From contig JAUXWM010000062.1 of assembly GCA_030681375.1 (NCBI GenBank), forward strand, positions 20,308 to 84,307: a DNA stretch of 64,000 nt, written 5' to 3'. This DNA comes from Gallionella sp. Its GTDB lineage: Bacteria; Pseudomonadota; Gammaproteobacteria; Burkholderiales; Gallionellaceae. Position numbers and translations under genes: made by a program. Below, one piece after another: positions 48,266 through 60,053 of this stretch. Below the pieces are notes generated by a model. It was not told the origin of the DNA and did no database searches. It worked only from the letters and a program-made list of their open reading frames with translations. Each line of letters begins with the position of its first letter. The stretch's first letter is position 1.

Positions 48266-49870
48266 TTAATAGCTATCCTGATAACGCACCGTGACGGGAT
48301 AGCGCCAGTCTTTTCCATAGCCTCGTTCGGTAATGCGCACACCTACGGCAGACTGACGCCGCTTGTATTCGCTACTTCGTATCAGATGAACCACGCGCCT
48401 GACATCCGCTTCAGCGTAGCCGAATGAGACTATCTCAGGTATGGCCATGTTCTTTTCCACGTAACACTCCACGATACCATCCAGCACTTCATACGGAGGC
48501 AAATTGTCCTGATCAGTCTGGTCAGGGCGCAACTCGGCACTGGGTGCGCGCGCAATGATCCGCTCCGGAATGACTTGACCCAGAGTGTTGCGATAACGCG
48601 CCAGACGATAAACCAGCATCTTGCTGACATCCTTCAACACCGAAAAACCGCCCGCCATGTCTCCGTACAATGTGGCGTAGCCCACGCTCATTTCTGACTT
48701 ATTCCCGGTAGTCAGCACCAGCGAACCGAATTTATTGGATAAAGCCATCAAAATATTGCCACGGATGCGCGCCTGCAAATTCTCTTCTGTCGTATCCTCT
48801 GCCCGTCCGGAGAAACATGGCTTAAGCATTGCTAAATAGTCTTGAAATAAGGGCTCAATTGAAAACTCATCGTAATGCACGCCGAGTATCTCCGCCATTT
48901 CTCTCGCATCATCCAGACTTATTTGTGCGGTATAGGGTGACGGCATCATCACTGCATGCACTTTATCCGCACCCAGCGCATCTACCGCAATAGCCATCGT
49001 CAAGGCAGAATCTATACCGCCCGACAAACCCAGCAACACCCCCGGGAAACGATTTTTTCCTATGTAATCCCGCACCCCCAAACACAGTGCGCGATAAACA
49101 CCTGCCTCCTCGTCCGGAAGCACAGCCATTTCACCGGCGGGGCGCGCATTTGCGCCCATTTCCAGAATAGATAATTCTTCTTCAAAAACAGCGCCCTGCA
49201 TCATCAGTTGCGCAGAGCTATCCATCGCAAAAGAACCGCCGTCAAAAACCAACTCATCCTGACCGCCAACCATGTTGGCATAAATCACGGACATGCCGGT
49301 CTCTGCGATGCGCAAACGCAACGCACCATACCGCGACGACTGCTTCTCAATCGCATACGGCGATGCATTCAGCACCAGCAAAACTTGCGCACCTGCTTTT
49401 CGAGCGAGCCGTGCCGCGTCCTGCTCCCACACGTCAGCACAAATATTGATTCCGAAATGAATGCCACCCAACTCAAACACACAGGGCTCAGTGCCACCGG
49501 AAAAATAACGCTTTTCATCGAACACGGCGTAATTAGGCAGGGAGTGTTTGAAGTACGTCGCAACCACCTTGCCATCGCGTAACAATGAGGCTGCGTTGTA
49601 ACGCTTTCCATCCTGTTCATGCGGATGACCCACGATCACGGCTATACCGGAGATATCCAGTGCGAGCTCGTCTAAAGCCGCCCGACAAGCCTGAAAAAAA
49701 CCACTCCGCAACAACAAATCTTCCGGCGGATAACCGCACAGGCTCAGCTCAGGCGTCAACATCAGTTGCGCGCCGCTGTCTTTGGCCTGCTCTGCATAAC
49801 GCAAGATTTTTGCCGAGTTTTCCTTCAGATCACCCAATACGCAGTTAATTTGCGCGATTGCCAGTTTCAT
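48266..49870 (-). CDS. nadE: Glutamine-dependent NAD synthetase
   Basis: NadE converts deamido-NAD to NAD with ATP, taking ammonia from glutamine. The 534-residue protein is the two-domain form: an N-terminal nitrilase-type glutaminase (residues about 1-250) with E in LTPELSLCGYPPEDLL, K in YFKHSLPNYAVFDEKRYF and the nucleophile C in FGINICADVWEQ; and a C-terminal synthetase domain with the P-loop LGLSGGIDSALT and the later TTGNKSEMSVGYATLYGDMAGG. The start at 49870 (MKLAIAQINCVLGD) is the family start; the longer frame is not conserved. Confidence 0.96.
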   Translation of the reverse strand: MKLAIAQINCVLGDLKENSAKILRYAEQAKDSGAQLMLTPELSLCGYPPEDLLLRSGFFQACRAALDELALDISGIAVIVGHPHEQDGKRYNAASLLRDGKVVATYFKHSLPNYAVFDEKRYFSGGTEPCVFELGGIHFGINICADVWEQDAARLARKAGAQVLLVLNASPYAIEKQSSRYGALRLRIAETGMSVIYANMVGGQDELVFDGGSFAMDSSAQLMMQGAVFEEELSILEMGANARPAGEMAVLPDEEAGVYRALCLGVRDYIGKNRFPGVLLGLSGGIDSALTMAIAVDALGADKVHAVMMPSPYTAQISLDDAREMAEILGVHYDEFSIEPLFQDYLAMLKPCFSGRAEDTTEENLQARIRGNILMALSNKFGSLVLTTGNKSEMSVGYATLYGDMAGGFSVLKDVSKMLVYRLARYRNTLGQVIPERIIARAPSAELRPDQTDQDNLPPYEVLDGIVECYVEKNMAIPEIVSFGYAEADVRRVVHLIRSSEYKRRQSAVGVRITERGYGKDWRYPVTVRYQDSY

Positions 49871-50010
49871 ATTTATTCTGAAATTCGTTAGGGGTGTGCA
49901 TCTTATTCCATTTAAGAAGCAAAAGTTAACAGTCGCGGGACGCATTGACAAGTTCGACTGAAAGACCTGATCGCTCCCGCCTTAGTCAATAAAAATATAT
50001 TTAGCGCCAA

Positions 50011-50040
50011 AAAAAACGGGCTGATAACAGCCCGTTTTTT
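50011..50040 (-). terminator. Terminator of the downstream ompA-type gene
   Basis: AAAAAACGGGCTG, loop ATAA and CAGCCCGTTTTTT form a perfect 13-pair stem with A and T runs, 16 bases past the stop of the OmpA-family gene. It can also act on the other strand. Confidence 0.9.
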
Positions 50041-50055
50041 CAGCGTTTGTATAAA

Positions 50056-51114
50056 TTACTGAATTACACGCACTCTTGTTTGCTCTTTGATCACCGAACG
50101 AATCTCGACACGACGGTTTTCTTCACGACCTGCTTTAGTCTTGTTGTCTGCGACAGGTTTTGTTTCGCCATAACCTTCAGAAACAATACGATCTGCCGCA
50201 ACACCTTTATTTACCAGGTAGGCTTTGACAGAGGCCGCACGACGCTCAGACAGCTTCTGATTGTAAGCATCGCTACCCAGGCTGCACGTATGCCCGGAAA
50301 CGTCAAGTTTTGCATCAGGGTATGCTGCGGCAAATTCTGCCACTTCGTTCAATTTAGCGTCTGCGGCAGGGCGCAACTTTGCAGAATCAAAGTCGAAATT
50401 GGTACCTTTGAGTGTTACAGGCTTCTCCTCCAGCAATGTCTTCCATGTTTCCGAAACCGGAGCGGCTTTCGGTGCAACGACAGGAGCAGGCTCTTGCTTA
50501 ACAACGACAGGCGCTGCAACAGCCGCGACCGCAGGAGCAACATAAGGGCTATCAAAGTAATAATTGATGCCAATAGTCAAATTGTCGTTATTCAACTTCT
50601 GACCTGCATTATTGCCAGAGATAGTGGTGTACTCACCTGCCACACTCCAGTGAGGCGCGAATTTGTATTCCACGCCCAGGCCCAGATGAGCGCCGTTAGC
50701 TGAATGCGCCACCGCACCGGTCGCACGACTTGAACCATAGCCCAGCTTTGCATAAGGCAGCCAGTTACCGGATGGCAAACCCAGCTTCACATCCAGTCCA
50801 TAGACATCGCTGCCATAATTCACTGTAGGAACTGGCACAGCGTTGTGTGTAGCTTTTTGGTTAAAGTCCGCAAAACCATCCACGCCCAGCAAAAAACCGC
50901 TCATATCCCAGTTATAACCAGCTTCAAAACCATAAGTATCCGCGCTCTTGGCACTGATTGTAGGCAAGGCCACCGTTGCTGCACCTGCAACATCTGAACG
51001 ATTAGAGCCAACTTTACCGCCGATCCAGCCACCGGAAAATTCGCTGGCGTGTGCGGTGGAGATGCTTAGCAGCGCAGCTGCCAGAGCAATAGTCATTGTG
51101 CTTTTTTTCATCAT
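50056..51114 (-). CDS. OmpA-family outer-membrane protein, copy 1 (Cys in place of the peptidoglycan-binding Asp)
   Basis: A 352-residue protein with a signal peptide (cleavage near AHA-SEF, about residue 23), an N-terminal beta-barrel (about 25-190, many alternating aromatic strands ending VNYYFDSP-like), a Pro/Ala/Val linker (about 195-225), and a C-terminal OmpA domain (about 228-340). The peptidoglycan-binding motif reads GHTCSLGSDAYNQKLSERR. C277 stands where OmpA proteins have Asp (GHTD), while the Arg pair is kept. The codon is TGC with no sign of a read error around it. Two adjacent ATGs (51114, 51111) are possible starts. Copy 2 lies directly upstream. Confidence 0.9.
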   Translation of the reverse strand: MMKKSTMTIALAAALLSISTAHASEFSGGWIGGKVGSNRSDVAGAATVALPTISAKSADTYGFEAGYNWDMSGFLLGVDGFADFNQKATHNAVPVPTVNYGSDVYGLDVKLGLPSGNWLPYAKLGYGSSRATGAVAHSANGAHLGLGVEYKFAPHWSVAGEYTTISGNNAGQKLNNDNLTIGINYYFDSPYVAPAVAAVAAPVVVKQEPAPVVAPKAAPVSETWKTLLEEKPVTLKGTNFDFDSAKLRPAADAKLNEVAEFAAAYPDAKLDVSGHTCSLGSDAYNQKLSERRAASVKAYLVNKGVAADRIVSEGYGETKPVADNKTKAGREENRRVEIRSVIKEQTRVRVIQ

Positions 51115-51259
51115 TTTTCCTTATTTTTGTTGAGTATCGAAATATCTATTTAAGCTTTAAGCTATATTCGGCTGGCATTCTATCTCAGCGATGCAAATAA
51201 AAATCGCCAGTTGCAAAAATACAACATCAGATTGAGACAGTCCACTGCCCGCAAAAATA

Positions 51260-52318
51260 TTATTCAGTTACACGGACACGCTTCTCTTCCGTGATGACCG
51301 AGCGTATTTCCACACGGCGGTTTTGTGCGCGCCCTGCTTCAGTATCATTATCTGCAATCGGCTGAGAGAATCCATAACCCTCAACACTGATGCGCTCAGC
51401 AGCGACTCCTCGCTCTACCAGCGCCATTTTAAATGCTGCGGCACGACGTTCAGAAAGCTTTTGGTTGTAAGCCTCCTTGGATTTGCCTGCCCGGAAATCC
51501 GTATGCCCGGATATTTGCAACTGAGCACCGGGATAAAGCTTTGCAAATTCAGCCACATCATCCAGTTCTGAGTTTGCAGACGGTAACAATTTCGCAGAAT
51601 TTGTATCGAAATTAACCCCCGAGAAGCTCACAGGTTTTTCTTCCAGCAGCGTTTTCCATATTTCCTTCGGCTCTTCTTTGATCACCATGGGTACAGCCGG
51701 CTTCATCATCTCGATGGGTGCGACCTCTCTTGGCTTCTCTTGTATGACAACCGGAGCAATGGGGGCTGCGTAGGGAATGGCGGGACTATCGAAGTAGTAA
51801 TTAACCCCGACAGTAAAATTATTATTGTTCAGTTTGACCGCGCCAGTCTTGGCACTTCCCAGGCTGTATTCACCCGATACGCTCAAATGGGGCATAAACT
51901 TGTACTCCACGCCGAGGCCGAAGTGCGCCCCGCTACCGCTGATCGTGCTGGCTCCGCCATTACCGGCTGTGCGCGCATAACCCAACTTGGCATAAGGCAA
52001 CCAGTTATCCATAGGCAGGCCTAACTTGCCGTCCAGACCATAAGCGCGACTACCATAATTCACCAGCCCCGGATTATGCGTAGCTTTGCCGTTCAGATCA
52101 GCAAACCCATTCAACCCCAAAAGAAATGCATCCATATCCCAGTTATAGCCGCCTTCCAGCCCGAATGCTGTCGCATTTTTTTTATCCAGTGCGGTCAGAT
52201 CGGAGACGTTGTAACCCAGCTTGGCCCCAAGCCATACACCATCGAACTCACTTGCTTGTGCTACGTTCATACCCAGCAGCGCAACTGCCAGAGTCGAAGC
52301 TATCGTACTTTTTTTCAT
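51260..52318 (-). CDS. OmpA-family outer-membrane protein, copy 2
   Basis: A 352-residue paralogue of the next gene, with a signal peptide (cleavage near AQA-SEF), a barrel (about 25-178), a longer Pro/Lys/Glu linker (about 180-220) and a C-terminal OmpA domain. The peptidoglycan-binding Asp is intact here (D274 in GHTDFRAG), with a small insertion before the conserved AYNQKLSERRAA. Both copies share the WKTLLEEKPV stretch and the ending of the OmpA domain (NRRVEIRSVI), so they arose by tandem duplication. A GGGGGGCGG ribosome-binding site precedes the ATG. It links the outer membrane to the cell wall. Confidence 0.92.
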   Translation of the reverse strand: MKKSTIASTLAVALLGMNVAQASEFDGVWLGAKLGYNVSDLTALDKKNATAFGLEGGYNWDMDAFLLGLNGFADLNGKATHNPGLVNYGSRAYGLDGKLGLPMDNWLPYAKLGYARTAGNGGASTISGSGAHFGLGVEYKFMPHLSVSGEYSLGSAKTGAVKLNNNNFTVGVNYYFDSPAIPYAAPIAPVVIQEKPREVAPIEMMKPAVPMVIKEEPKEIWKTLLEEKPVSFSGVNFDTNSAKLLPSANSELDDVAEFAKLYPGAQLQISGHTDFRAGKSKEAYNQKLSERRAAAFKMALVERGVAAERISVEGYGFSQPIADNDTEAGRAQNRRVEIRSVITEEKRVRVTE

Positions 52319-52507
52319 TGCCGCCCCCCTTTTATATTTTGCTCACCTGATGAGCATTAAAAATAACACGCAATTCAATCATCCAAGAGCCAGCAGCTCT
52401 CCACCGACGCCCGGCAAGACTAATACTTATCCAGGCTGCCAGCAAGAGGAACATAGCTTCTCACACAAACTTACCGGCACGCCCGCGCTACAAAGCGGGG
52501 GCAACGC

Positions 52508-53251
52508 TTAATTCCCAGCACTGCGTTGTCGCCTGGCTTCGAAAAGACATATGCCGGTACTCACCGAGACATTTAAACTTTCCACACTACCCAGCATCGG
52601 GATACGCACCAGCTCATCACAGGTTTCCATCGTCAGGCGCCGCAAGCCCTCGCCTTCCGCACCCAACACCAAAGCCAGCGCACCCGTATGTTTAAAACTG
52701 TGCAAATCCTGCTTGGCTTCGCCTGCGGCACCCACCACCCAGATACCCTGCTCCTTCAATTCACGCAGGGTGCGAGCAAGGTTGGTGACCGTTATATAAG
52801 GCACTGTTTCCGCCGCGCCGCAGGCAACTTTTTCCACCGTCGCGGTAATACCCACTGCACGGTCTTTAGGTGCAATTACCGCATGCACGCCGAATGCGTC
52901 TGCACTGCGCAGACATGCGCCCAGGTTATGCGGGTCCTGTATGCCGTCCAGCACCAGTAACAGCGGCGGCTCGGTGAGCGTTTCCAGCACGTCGGACAAA
53001 TGTTGCACACGTCGTGCCGCATCGACACGCGCAGCCACGCCCTGATGCCTTGCGCCACCCGCCATCCCATCCAGGCGCGCACCATCCACCGGAATGACCC
53101 GCACACCACTGGCTTCAGCCAGCTTAATCAGCTCACGCATACGCGGATCCTGGCGTTGCGATTGCAGGTAGATTTCCATCACGCCGTCCGGATTCTGACG
53201 AATGCGCGAAGTAACCGCATGAAATCCGTAAATCAGCCTCAAATCAGCCAT
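52508..53251 (-). CDS. rlmB: 23S rRNA (guanosine(2251)-2'-O)-methyltransferase RlmB
   Basis: RlmB is a SPOUT (trefoil knot) enzyme that methylates the ribose of G2251 in the peptidyl-transferase P-loop. The 247-residue protein has the N-terminal RNA-binding start [37 protein letters not shown] (motif 1 of SpoU), [14 protein letters not shown] (motif 2) and [14 protein letters not shown] (motif 3). The start at 53251 lies eight bases inside rnr, and the frame upstream of it is within rnr. In many proteobacteria rlmB follows rnr, as here. Confidence 0.95.
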   Translation of the reverse strand: MADLRLIYGFHAVTSRIRQNPDGVMEIYLQSQRQDPRMRELIKLAEASGVRVIPVDGARLDGMAGGARHQGVAARVDAARRVQHLSDVLETLTEPPLLLVLDGIQDPHNLGACLRSADAFGVHAVIAPKDRAVGITATVEKVACGAAETVPYITVTNLARTLRELKEQGIWVVGAAGEAKQDLHSFKHTGALALVLGAEGEGLRRLTMETCDELVRIPMLGSVESLNVSVSTGICLFEARRQRSAGN

Positions 53252-55475
53252 TTTTTTTCTTCCCTTTTGCTTTTTTTGGCACGGACGCCGAGTCAAGTTC
53301 AGCCACATCCGTTTCGGCATGCAACACAAAATCTATCTTGGTGCTTTCCATATCCACCTTGACCACGCGAACCTGTACGCGGTCGCCCAGACGGTAACTT
53401 TGCCCGGTGCGCTCGCCCAGCAAATGGTGTTTGGCGGCATCAAAATGGAAATAGTCTTTGCCCAGTTCCGAGATATGCACCAAACCTTCGACATACAAAT
53501 CATCCAGCGATACGAACATGCCAAAACCGGTAACGGAAGAAACCGTGCCAGTGAACACGCTGCCCAAATGATCACGCATGTAGAAACACTTCAGCCACGC
53601 TTCTACATCCCGCGTCGCATCGTCTGCGCGGCGCTCGGTCATCGAACAATGGACACCCAGCTCGGTCCACTTCTGCGTGTGTTTGTATTGCTTGCCATGC
53701 AGAACCGCCTTGATGGCGCGATGCACCAGCAAATCAGGATAGCGTCGTATCGGTGAGGTGAAGTGCGTATAAGCCTCATAACCCAGACCGAAATGACCGA
53801 TATTCTCTGGTTCATACTTGGCCTGACGCAAAGAACGCAGCATCACCGTCTGCAACAAAGCCGCGTCAGGACGCCCCTTGATGCGCTTCAACAACTTGGA
53901 ATAATCTGCCGCCTGAGGCTCGTCTTCCCCGGTTAAGCCCAAACCGAATTCCTTCATGAATTCACGCAAGGCTTCCAGTTTCTCGGGTGTCGGGCCCTGA
54001 TGTATGCGATACAACACGGGATGATGATGATCATGCAAAAAGCCTGCCGCACAGACATTCGCCGCCAGCATGCACTCTTCGATCAGTTTATGTGCATCAT
54101 TGCGTACCACGGGCACAATGCGCTCGATTTTCCCCTGATCGGTGAAAATCATCTGTGTCTCAACCGTTTCAAAATCAATGGCGCCGCGTTTCTCACGCGC
54201 TTTTAACAGCCTCTGGAACAATTCGTAGAGATGCTGCAGATGCGGCACGATGGCGGACTGACTCCTGGCCAGCTCGCCATCGGGCTCAGCCAGCATTTCA
54301 GCGACTTGCGTATAAGTCAGGCGCGCGTTGGAATACATCACCGACGGGTAAAAACGGTATTTGCCAATTTCCCCCTTGCTGCTGATATGCATATCGCACA
54401 CCATACACAGGCGGTCCACCTGCGGATTCAACGAACACAAGCCATTAGACAACTCTTCCGGCAGCATCGGAATCACCCGGCGCGGGAAATACACCGAGTT
54501 GCCGCGCAGGATAGCCTCGCGATCCAGTGCATCATTTGTCTGCACATAATGGCTGACATCGGCGATAGCTACTACCAGACGATAGCCACCCTTTTCGGGC
54601 GCGCAATACACAGCATCATCAAAATCACGCGCCGTTTCACCGTCTATGGTCACCAGCGGCAAATTGCGAATATCTTCGCGCCCCGCCCAGTCTTCAGGAG
54701 ATACCACGGGTGAAATCGCTTTGGCCTGACGCTCAGCCTCCTTGGGAAAATCATGCGGCAAATCATGCTTGCGTAAGGCAATCTCAATTTCCATACCAGG
54801 ATCGGCATAATTGCCCAGCACCTGCACGATGCGACCGATCGGCTGCGCATGCTTGTCGGGATGCTTGATAATTTCAAGCATCACCACTTGACCTGTTTTA
54901 GCACCCCCCGTCTGCCCTGCGGCAACCAGAATATCCTGAGTGATGCGGCGATTCTCTGCCACCACAAACTGAATGCCATGCTCTTCGTACAAACGGCCAA
55001 CCACTTTATTGTTGGCACGCTCCAGCACCTCGACTATTTTGGCCTCAGGGCGGCCGCGTCTATCCACCCCCGCCTGACGCACCATCACCACATCGCCGTT
55101 CAGTACTTGATGCATTTCCTTTTCGGAAAGGAACATGTCGGGACTACCGTCTTCAGGAATCAGGAAGCCGAAACCGTCCGGATGGCCTTGCACCTTGCCT
55201 TTTACCAGATCGAGCTTATCCATTACGCAGATGGCACGCTTACGGTTACGCATGATCTGACCGTCGCGCTCCATCGCACGCAGGCGACGGGAAAACAGCT
55301 CTTCCTCGTCACGTTTAATGAGCAGCATATCCAGCAGATCATCCTCGATCATGGGTGCGCCATGCTCAGTCAGTATCTGCAATATATATTCACGACTCGG
55401 CAGCGGATGTTCGTATTGTTCACGCTCGCGATCAAGAAATGGATCCTGCAAACGTAAATTATTTTTCTTTTTCAT
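53244..55475 (-). CDS. rnr: Ribonuclease R
   Basis: RNase R is a 3'-5' exoribonuclease that degrades structured RNA and matures rRNA and tmRNA. The 743-residue protein (from the ATG at 55475) has an N-terminal cold-shock-like region (about 60-200), the RNB catalytic domain with [16 protein letters not shown] (catalytic acids) and an S1 domain near the C-terminus ([20 protein letters not shown]), followed by a short Lys-rich tail. The start is uncertain: a TTG at 55481 is also possible because AAAGGA is nearer to it. It overlaps rlmB. Confidence 0.95.
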   Translation of the reverse strand: MKKKNNLRLQDPFLDREREQYEHPLPSREYILQILTEHGAPMIEDDLLDMLLIKRDEEELFSRRLRAMERDGQIMRNRKRAICVMDKLDLVKGKVQGHPDGFGFLIPEDGSPDMFLSEKEMHQVLNGDVVMVRQAGVDRRGRPEAKIVEVLERANNKVVGRLYEEHGIQFVVAENRRITQDILVAAGQTGGAKTGQVVMLEIIKHPDKHAQPIGRIVQVLGNYADPGMEIEIALRKHDLPHDFPKEAERQAKAISPVVSPEDWAGREDIRNLPLVTIDGETARDFDDAVYCAPEKGGYRLVVAIADVSHYVQTNDALDREAILRGNSVYFPRRVIPMLPEELSNGLCSLNPQVDRLCMVCDMHISSKGEIGKYRFYPSVMYSNARLTYTQVAEMLAEPDGELARSQSAIVPHLQHLYELFQRLLKAREKRGAIDFETVETQMIFTDQGKIERIVPVVRNDAHKLIEECMLAANVCAAGFLHDHHHPVLYRIHQGPTPEKLEALREFMKEFGLGLTGEDEPQAADYSKLLKRIKGRPDAALLQTVMLRSLRQAKYEPENIGHFGLGYEAYTHFTSPIRRYPDLLVHRAIKAVLHGKQYKHTQKWTELGVHCSMTERRADDATRDVEAWLKCFYMRDHLGSVFTGTVSSVTGFGMFVSLDDLYVEGLVHISELGKDYFHFDAAKHHLLGERTGQSYRLGDRVQVRVVKVDMESTKIDFVLHAETDVAELDSASVPKKAKGKKKNG

Positions 55476-55526
55476 TGACAATATGTCCTTTAACTATTAA
55501 ATTGCGCGCCTTCAGCAAGTTGCATT

Positions 55527-55611
55527 GCCCAGATGGCGGAATTGGTAGACGCGCACGGTTCAGGTCCGTGTGCCGCAAGGTGTGGAGGTTCGAGTCCTCT
55601 TCTGGGCACCA
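55527..55611 (+). tRNA. tRNA-Leu (CAG)
   Basis: An 85-base gene with seven-pair acceptor stem (GCCCAGA...TCTGGGC), a D-arm with GGTAG, an anticodon loop TTCAGGT carrying CAG, the long variable arm expected for Leu, a T-arm with GTTCGAGTCC, and an encoded CCA end. It is transcribed away from rnr. The anticodon is at 55561-55563. Confidence 0.97.
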
Positions 55612-55623
55612 AAAACAAGTAAG

Positions 55624-55645
55624 AGCCCGCACAAGCGGGCTTTTT
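55624..55645 (+). terminator. Terminator of tRNA-Leu
   Basis: AGCCCGC, loop ACAA and GCGGGCT form a seven-pair GC-rich stem followed by TTTTG, 12 bases after the tRNA. Confidence 0.85.
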
Positions 55646-56256
55646 GCTTTAGACCTGAAAAGTGAAACAACAGCTTGTTTTGCGACAGGGCCGGAATAGC
55701 ACCCAACAGTCGCGCCTGCGAAACCGAGCCTCTTCTGTACGCCGGAAATAATACAAGCAATAAATCCGGCATCCATATGATTAGCTGGATTTTTTTCGTC
55801 TGCGCTCTTACATTTTATTTGCATTAATAACACTTTTCTGGCGTCCTGTTACCGCCGCTTCGCAAGATTTTTTACAAAACGATTACGACACGGAAACAAT
55901 ACGGAAGCGGAGTAATGCCTGGCAAGCATTGCCAAACACAGAGTTCGTAAGTCAAATATGTTTACAAGCAAACAGAAATCTCAACAATAGGCTCTCAAAA
56001 CGAGAGACGGCATTCTAGCAGGAAAGGCATCAGGCATTCCAGATAAGACGCAGGCTCAGGCTAGCTAAAATGAGCAGGCATGCGTTTTAACACCCAGCAT
56101 CAATCTATTTGATAAAGCTGAGTTAAGCAAAATATTTCGACTAACGTTGCATACCAGCTGTCGTGGTTACGACATCCACGAGAGCTCAGAGGTTATTTAT
56201 CAGTAACGGGCTAAGACGCCAGAGATTGATTTGGAAAAAAGCAGAGGCGAAGCTGG
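55646..56256. other. Gene-free region between tRNA-Leu and the MscS-type gene
   Basis: About 610 bases where two units converge. I find no convincing coding frame on either strand; short frames here lack a good ribosome-binding site and one runs through the tRNA. Two small perfect inverted repeats are present: TGGCAA-GCA-TTGCCA at 55920-55934 and TGTCGT-GGTT-ACGACA at 56159-56174. Neither has a U-run. No insertion-sequence ends or attachment-site-like copy of the tRNA 3' end were seen. Confidence 0.6.
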
Positions 56257-57360
56257 CTATGCAGGGACGGCCGCTTCGAGATGTACGGTGCGTGTCGGGA
56301 AAGCAATCTGTGCACCGTGCCGGCCTATGATATCAGCTACCTTCAGCAGCACATCCTGCTTAACCTCATGGTAGCAGGCCCACTCCCGGGTCTTGGTAAA
56401 GGTGTAGATGAAGAAATCCAGGGACGAGGGGCCGAAGGTGTTGAAATTCACGATCAGAGTCTGAGTTGCGTCTATCTCAGGATGGCACTGCAGCATGTCC
56501 TTTACGTCCGTAACGATAGCACCCAGCACGCCGATATCCTCGTAGCGGATGCCTATGGTCTCTTTAATACGGCGATTGGTCATACGCGAGGGGTTCTCAA
56601 CCACGATGGTGGTAAACAGGGCGTTAGGTACGTAGATGGGATTCTTATTAAATGCCCTGATTCGTGTATGCCGCCAACTGATGTACTCCACCGTGCCTTC
56701 AATTTCCTTGTCCGGTGAGCGTATCCAGTCCCCCACGCTGAACGGACGATCCATATAAACGGTAAGCCCGCCAAAGAAATTCGCCAGCAAATCCTTTGCT
56801 GCAAAACCAATGGCGATGCCGCCAATACCGCCTGCCGCCAATACGCCCGAGATGCTGAAATCGAGAACCTGCATCGTCAGCAGTGTCGCGATGATGATCA
56901 CCGTAAGACGAGCCAGTTTTGACAGTGCATCGATCGTAGTGAGGTCCACCTCCTCGCCCTTTGCCTTGCGCGTCGCGACGATATTGTCGGTGGCATGATG
57001 AACGAAGCGAATCAAAAACCAGCCCAGGCAAATTACTACGCCTACATTGCGGACGGGACGCACCGCATCGAAGATAACGGCGCCTGTCTCTCTGCCCACG
57101 AGGCTGACAGCGAAGGCCATGCCAAGCAGCCAGATGGTGACAGGGAGTGGTCGTTTTGCAGCCTGAATGAGCGCGTCATCCCAATTGTGTCGGGTCAGAC
57201 GGACTATTTTTTCCGCATGACGGAGCAGGAATTGGGCGACGATACTGATCAGGGCGGAAGCCAGGACTACCAGCAAAATTTGAATCAACAAGGGTTCAGC
57301 CAGCGATGACAGCCCCAGCTTTTCAGACAATACATTCATATCCATCGGATAGTGGCCCAC
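56257..57360 (-). CDS. MscS-family mechanosensitive channel
   Basis: A 367-residue inner-membrane channel that opens under hypo-osmotic tension. Hydrophobic segments lie at about 25-45, 72-90 and 105-122, followed by the pore-helix region (GVLAAGGIGGIAIGFAAKDLLANFFGG, about 163-190), the MscS beta-domain start MDRPFSVGDWI and the family motif VPNALFTTIVVENPS. The alpha/beta C-terminal domain ends near 340. It is close to the YbdG/YnaI kind of long MscS rather than the small E. coli MscS, but I cannot name a subtype. It lies downstream of purA. Confidence 0.9.
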   Translation of the reverse strand: MGHYPMDMNVLSEKLGLSSLAEPLLIQILLVVLASALISIVAQFLLRHAEKIVRLTRHNWDDALIQAAKRPLPVTIWLLGMAFAVSLVGRETGAVIFDAVRPVRNVGVVICLGWFLIRFVHHATDNIVATRKAKGEEVDLTTIDALSKLARLTVIIIATLLTMQVLDFSISGVLAAGGIGGIAIGFAAKDLLANFFGGLTVYMDRPFSVGDWIRSPDKEIEGTVEYISWRHTRIRAFNKNPIYVPNALFTTIVVENPSRMTNRRIKETIGIRYEDIGVLGAIVTDVKDMLQCHPEIDATQTLIVNFNTFGPSSLDFFIYTFTKTREWACYHEVKQDVLLKVADIIGRHGAQIAFPTRTVHLEAAVPA

Positions 57361-57459
57361 CCTATAAATTGTGGAGTTGTATCAGCCTGTTGGCGGTGCC
57401 TATACGCCCCGGCAGCTCTTGCATATTGCGATACAACCAGACTATAAAATTGAGGCGAA

Positions 57460-57497
57460 CTCGTTAGCAGCTCAGCTAATGGCTGGCTGTTAACGAG
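57460..57497 (-). terminator. Hairpin downstream of purA
   Basis: CTCGTTAGCAG pairs with CTGTTAACGAG over 11 positions with one mismatch. It lies 49 bases past the purA stop. There is no clear U-run, so it could be a weak terminator or a 3' stabilising hairpin. Confidence 0.4.
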
Positions 57498-57545
57498 GCC
57501 GGTTTTCAGGCAAGATCGTCTGCGCCGATACAGACGAGAACGATT

Positions 57546-58895
<1,350 letters not shown>

Positions 58896-60053
58896 TCACA
58901 GGGCAATAAGTTGCCATACACCTGCACGCATTACCAGTTCGCGATCGCATTGCAATTCGGAAAGGCTAACAGCACTGCCCGGCAAGTCCACCACAACAAT
59001 CTCACCCGCCTCACGCAATCCGGCAATCGCAGTTGTCAGCGCGACATCATCCAGATACGGTGCGCGTATTGCGGGTCGCAGGGATTGAACGGGCAACAGG
59101 CGATATAGTTGCCGTAAATCCATACTAAACCCTGTTGCCGCGCGCGCACGGCCAAAACTTTTGCCCAGATCGTCGTAGCGCCCGCCCAATGCAATCGCAT
59201 CATGGCTGCCCGCATGGTAGGCGGCAAACACCATGCCGCTGTGGTAGTGATAACCGCGCAAATCAGCGAGGTCAATACCGACATTGGCAACCAAGGGCTG
59301 CAATTTACCCGAAACTGCCTGCAAATCATCCAAAGCGGCACTAATTTCCGCATCTTCAGGCAGCAATTTGCGTGCTCGCGCCAGCACCGCTTCGCAATTG
59401 CCATACAAGGTAGGCAACACCAGAAAAGCTCTGCGCAGGTCTTCGTCAAGCGGTTGCAACAAAGCCTGCAACAACGTGCTGTCTTTGACTTGCAGTGCAG
59501 AAAACAACTCATTTTCAAGATTATTGTCCAGCTGCGCCTGTTTAACCAGGGCACGGAACACCCCCACATGCCCCAGGTCAAGATGCACATCCTCTATACC
59601 CAGCATGGCCAGCGACTGCAACATTAGCTGCTGAATTTCCAGATCGCTTGCCAGGCCACTATGACCGTACAGCTCAGCACCGATTTGCAACAATTCACGG
59701 GTGCGATTCAGACCGGCAGGCTGTGTATGCAGCACACTCCCCGCATAGCACAAACGCGTCACTCCCTGAGAATTCAACAGATGCGCATCAATACGCGCAA
59801 CCTGAGGCGTGATATCGGCACGCAAAGCCAGCGTGCGTCCACTCAACTGATCCACCAGTTTAAAAGTGCGTAGATCCATGTCAGCACTGTCGGCTATCAA
59901 CAGGGATTCAGCGTATTCCAACAGCGGCGGCGCAACCAGTTGATAACCTGATTTACGCAACAGATCAAGAATCTGCACCCGCATTTGCTCAACACGCCAC
60001 GCCTCGTCGGGCAGCATATCCTGAATGTATTCAGGCAGTAACCAATTTTGCAT
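58896..60053 (-). CDS. hisZ: ATP phosphoribosyltransferase regulatory subunit HisZ
   Basis: HisZ is a catalytically inactive histidyl-tRNA-synthetase paralogue that activates the short HisG to begin histidine synthesis. The 385-residue protein has the class II fold start LPEYIQDMLPDEAWRVEQMR, FKLVDQLSGRTLALRADITPQVARIDAHLL (motif 2-like) and GGRYDDLGKSFGRARAATGFSMD. The C-terminal anticodon-binding domain of true HisRS is missing, which separates it from HisS. Its ATG overlaps the stop of the small DUF2065 gene (TAATG). Confidence 0.93.
   Translation of the reverse strand: MQNWLLPEYIQDMLPDEAWRVEQMRVQILDLLRKSGYQLVAPPLLEYAESLLIADSADMDLRTFKLVDQLSGRTLALRADITPQVARIDAHLLNSQGVTRLCYAGSVLHTQPAGLNRTRELLQIGAELYGHSGLASDLEIQQLMLQSLAMLGIEDVHLDLGHVGVFRALVKQAQLDNNLENELFSALQVKDSTLLQALLQPLDEDLRRAFLVLPTLYGNCEAVLARARKLLPEDAEISAALDDLQAVSGKLQPLVANVGIDLADLRGYHYHSGMVFAAYHAGSHDAIALGGRYDDLGKSFGRARAATGFSMDLRQLYRLLPVQSLRPAIRAPYLDDVALTTAIAGLREAGEIVVVDLPGSAVSLSELQCDRELVMRAGVWQLIAL

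Noticed and set aside
55459..55833. A 124-codon minus-strand frame across the tRNA-Leu gene
   Set aside because: It runs through the whole tRNA, its terminator and the spacer to rnr, and the product has no domain. The tRNA explains the sequence.
55624..56256. A tRNA-associated integration site
   Set aside because: No integrase and no second copy of the tRNA 3' end were found in the window; the region simply lies between two converging units.
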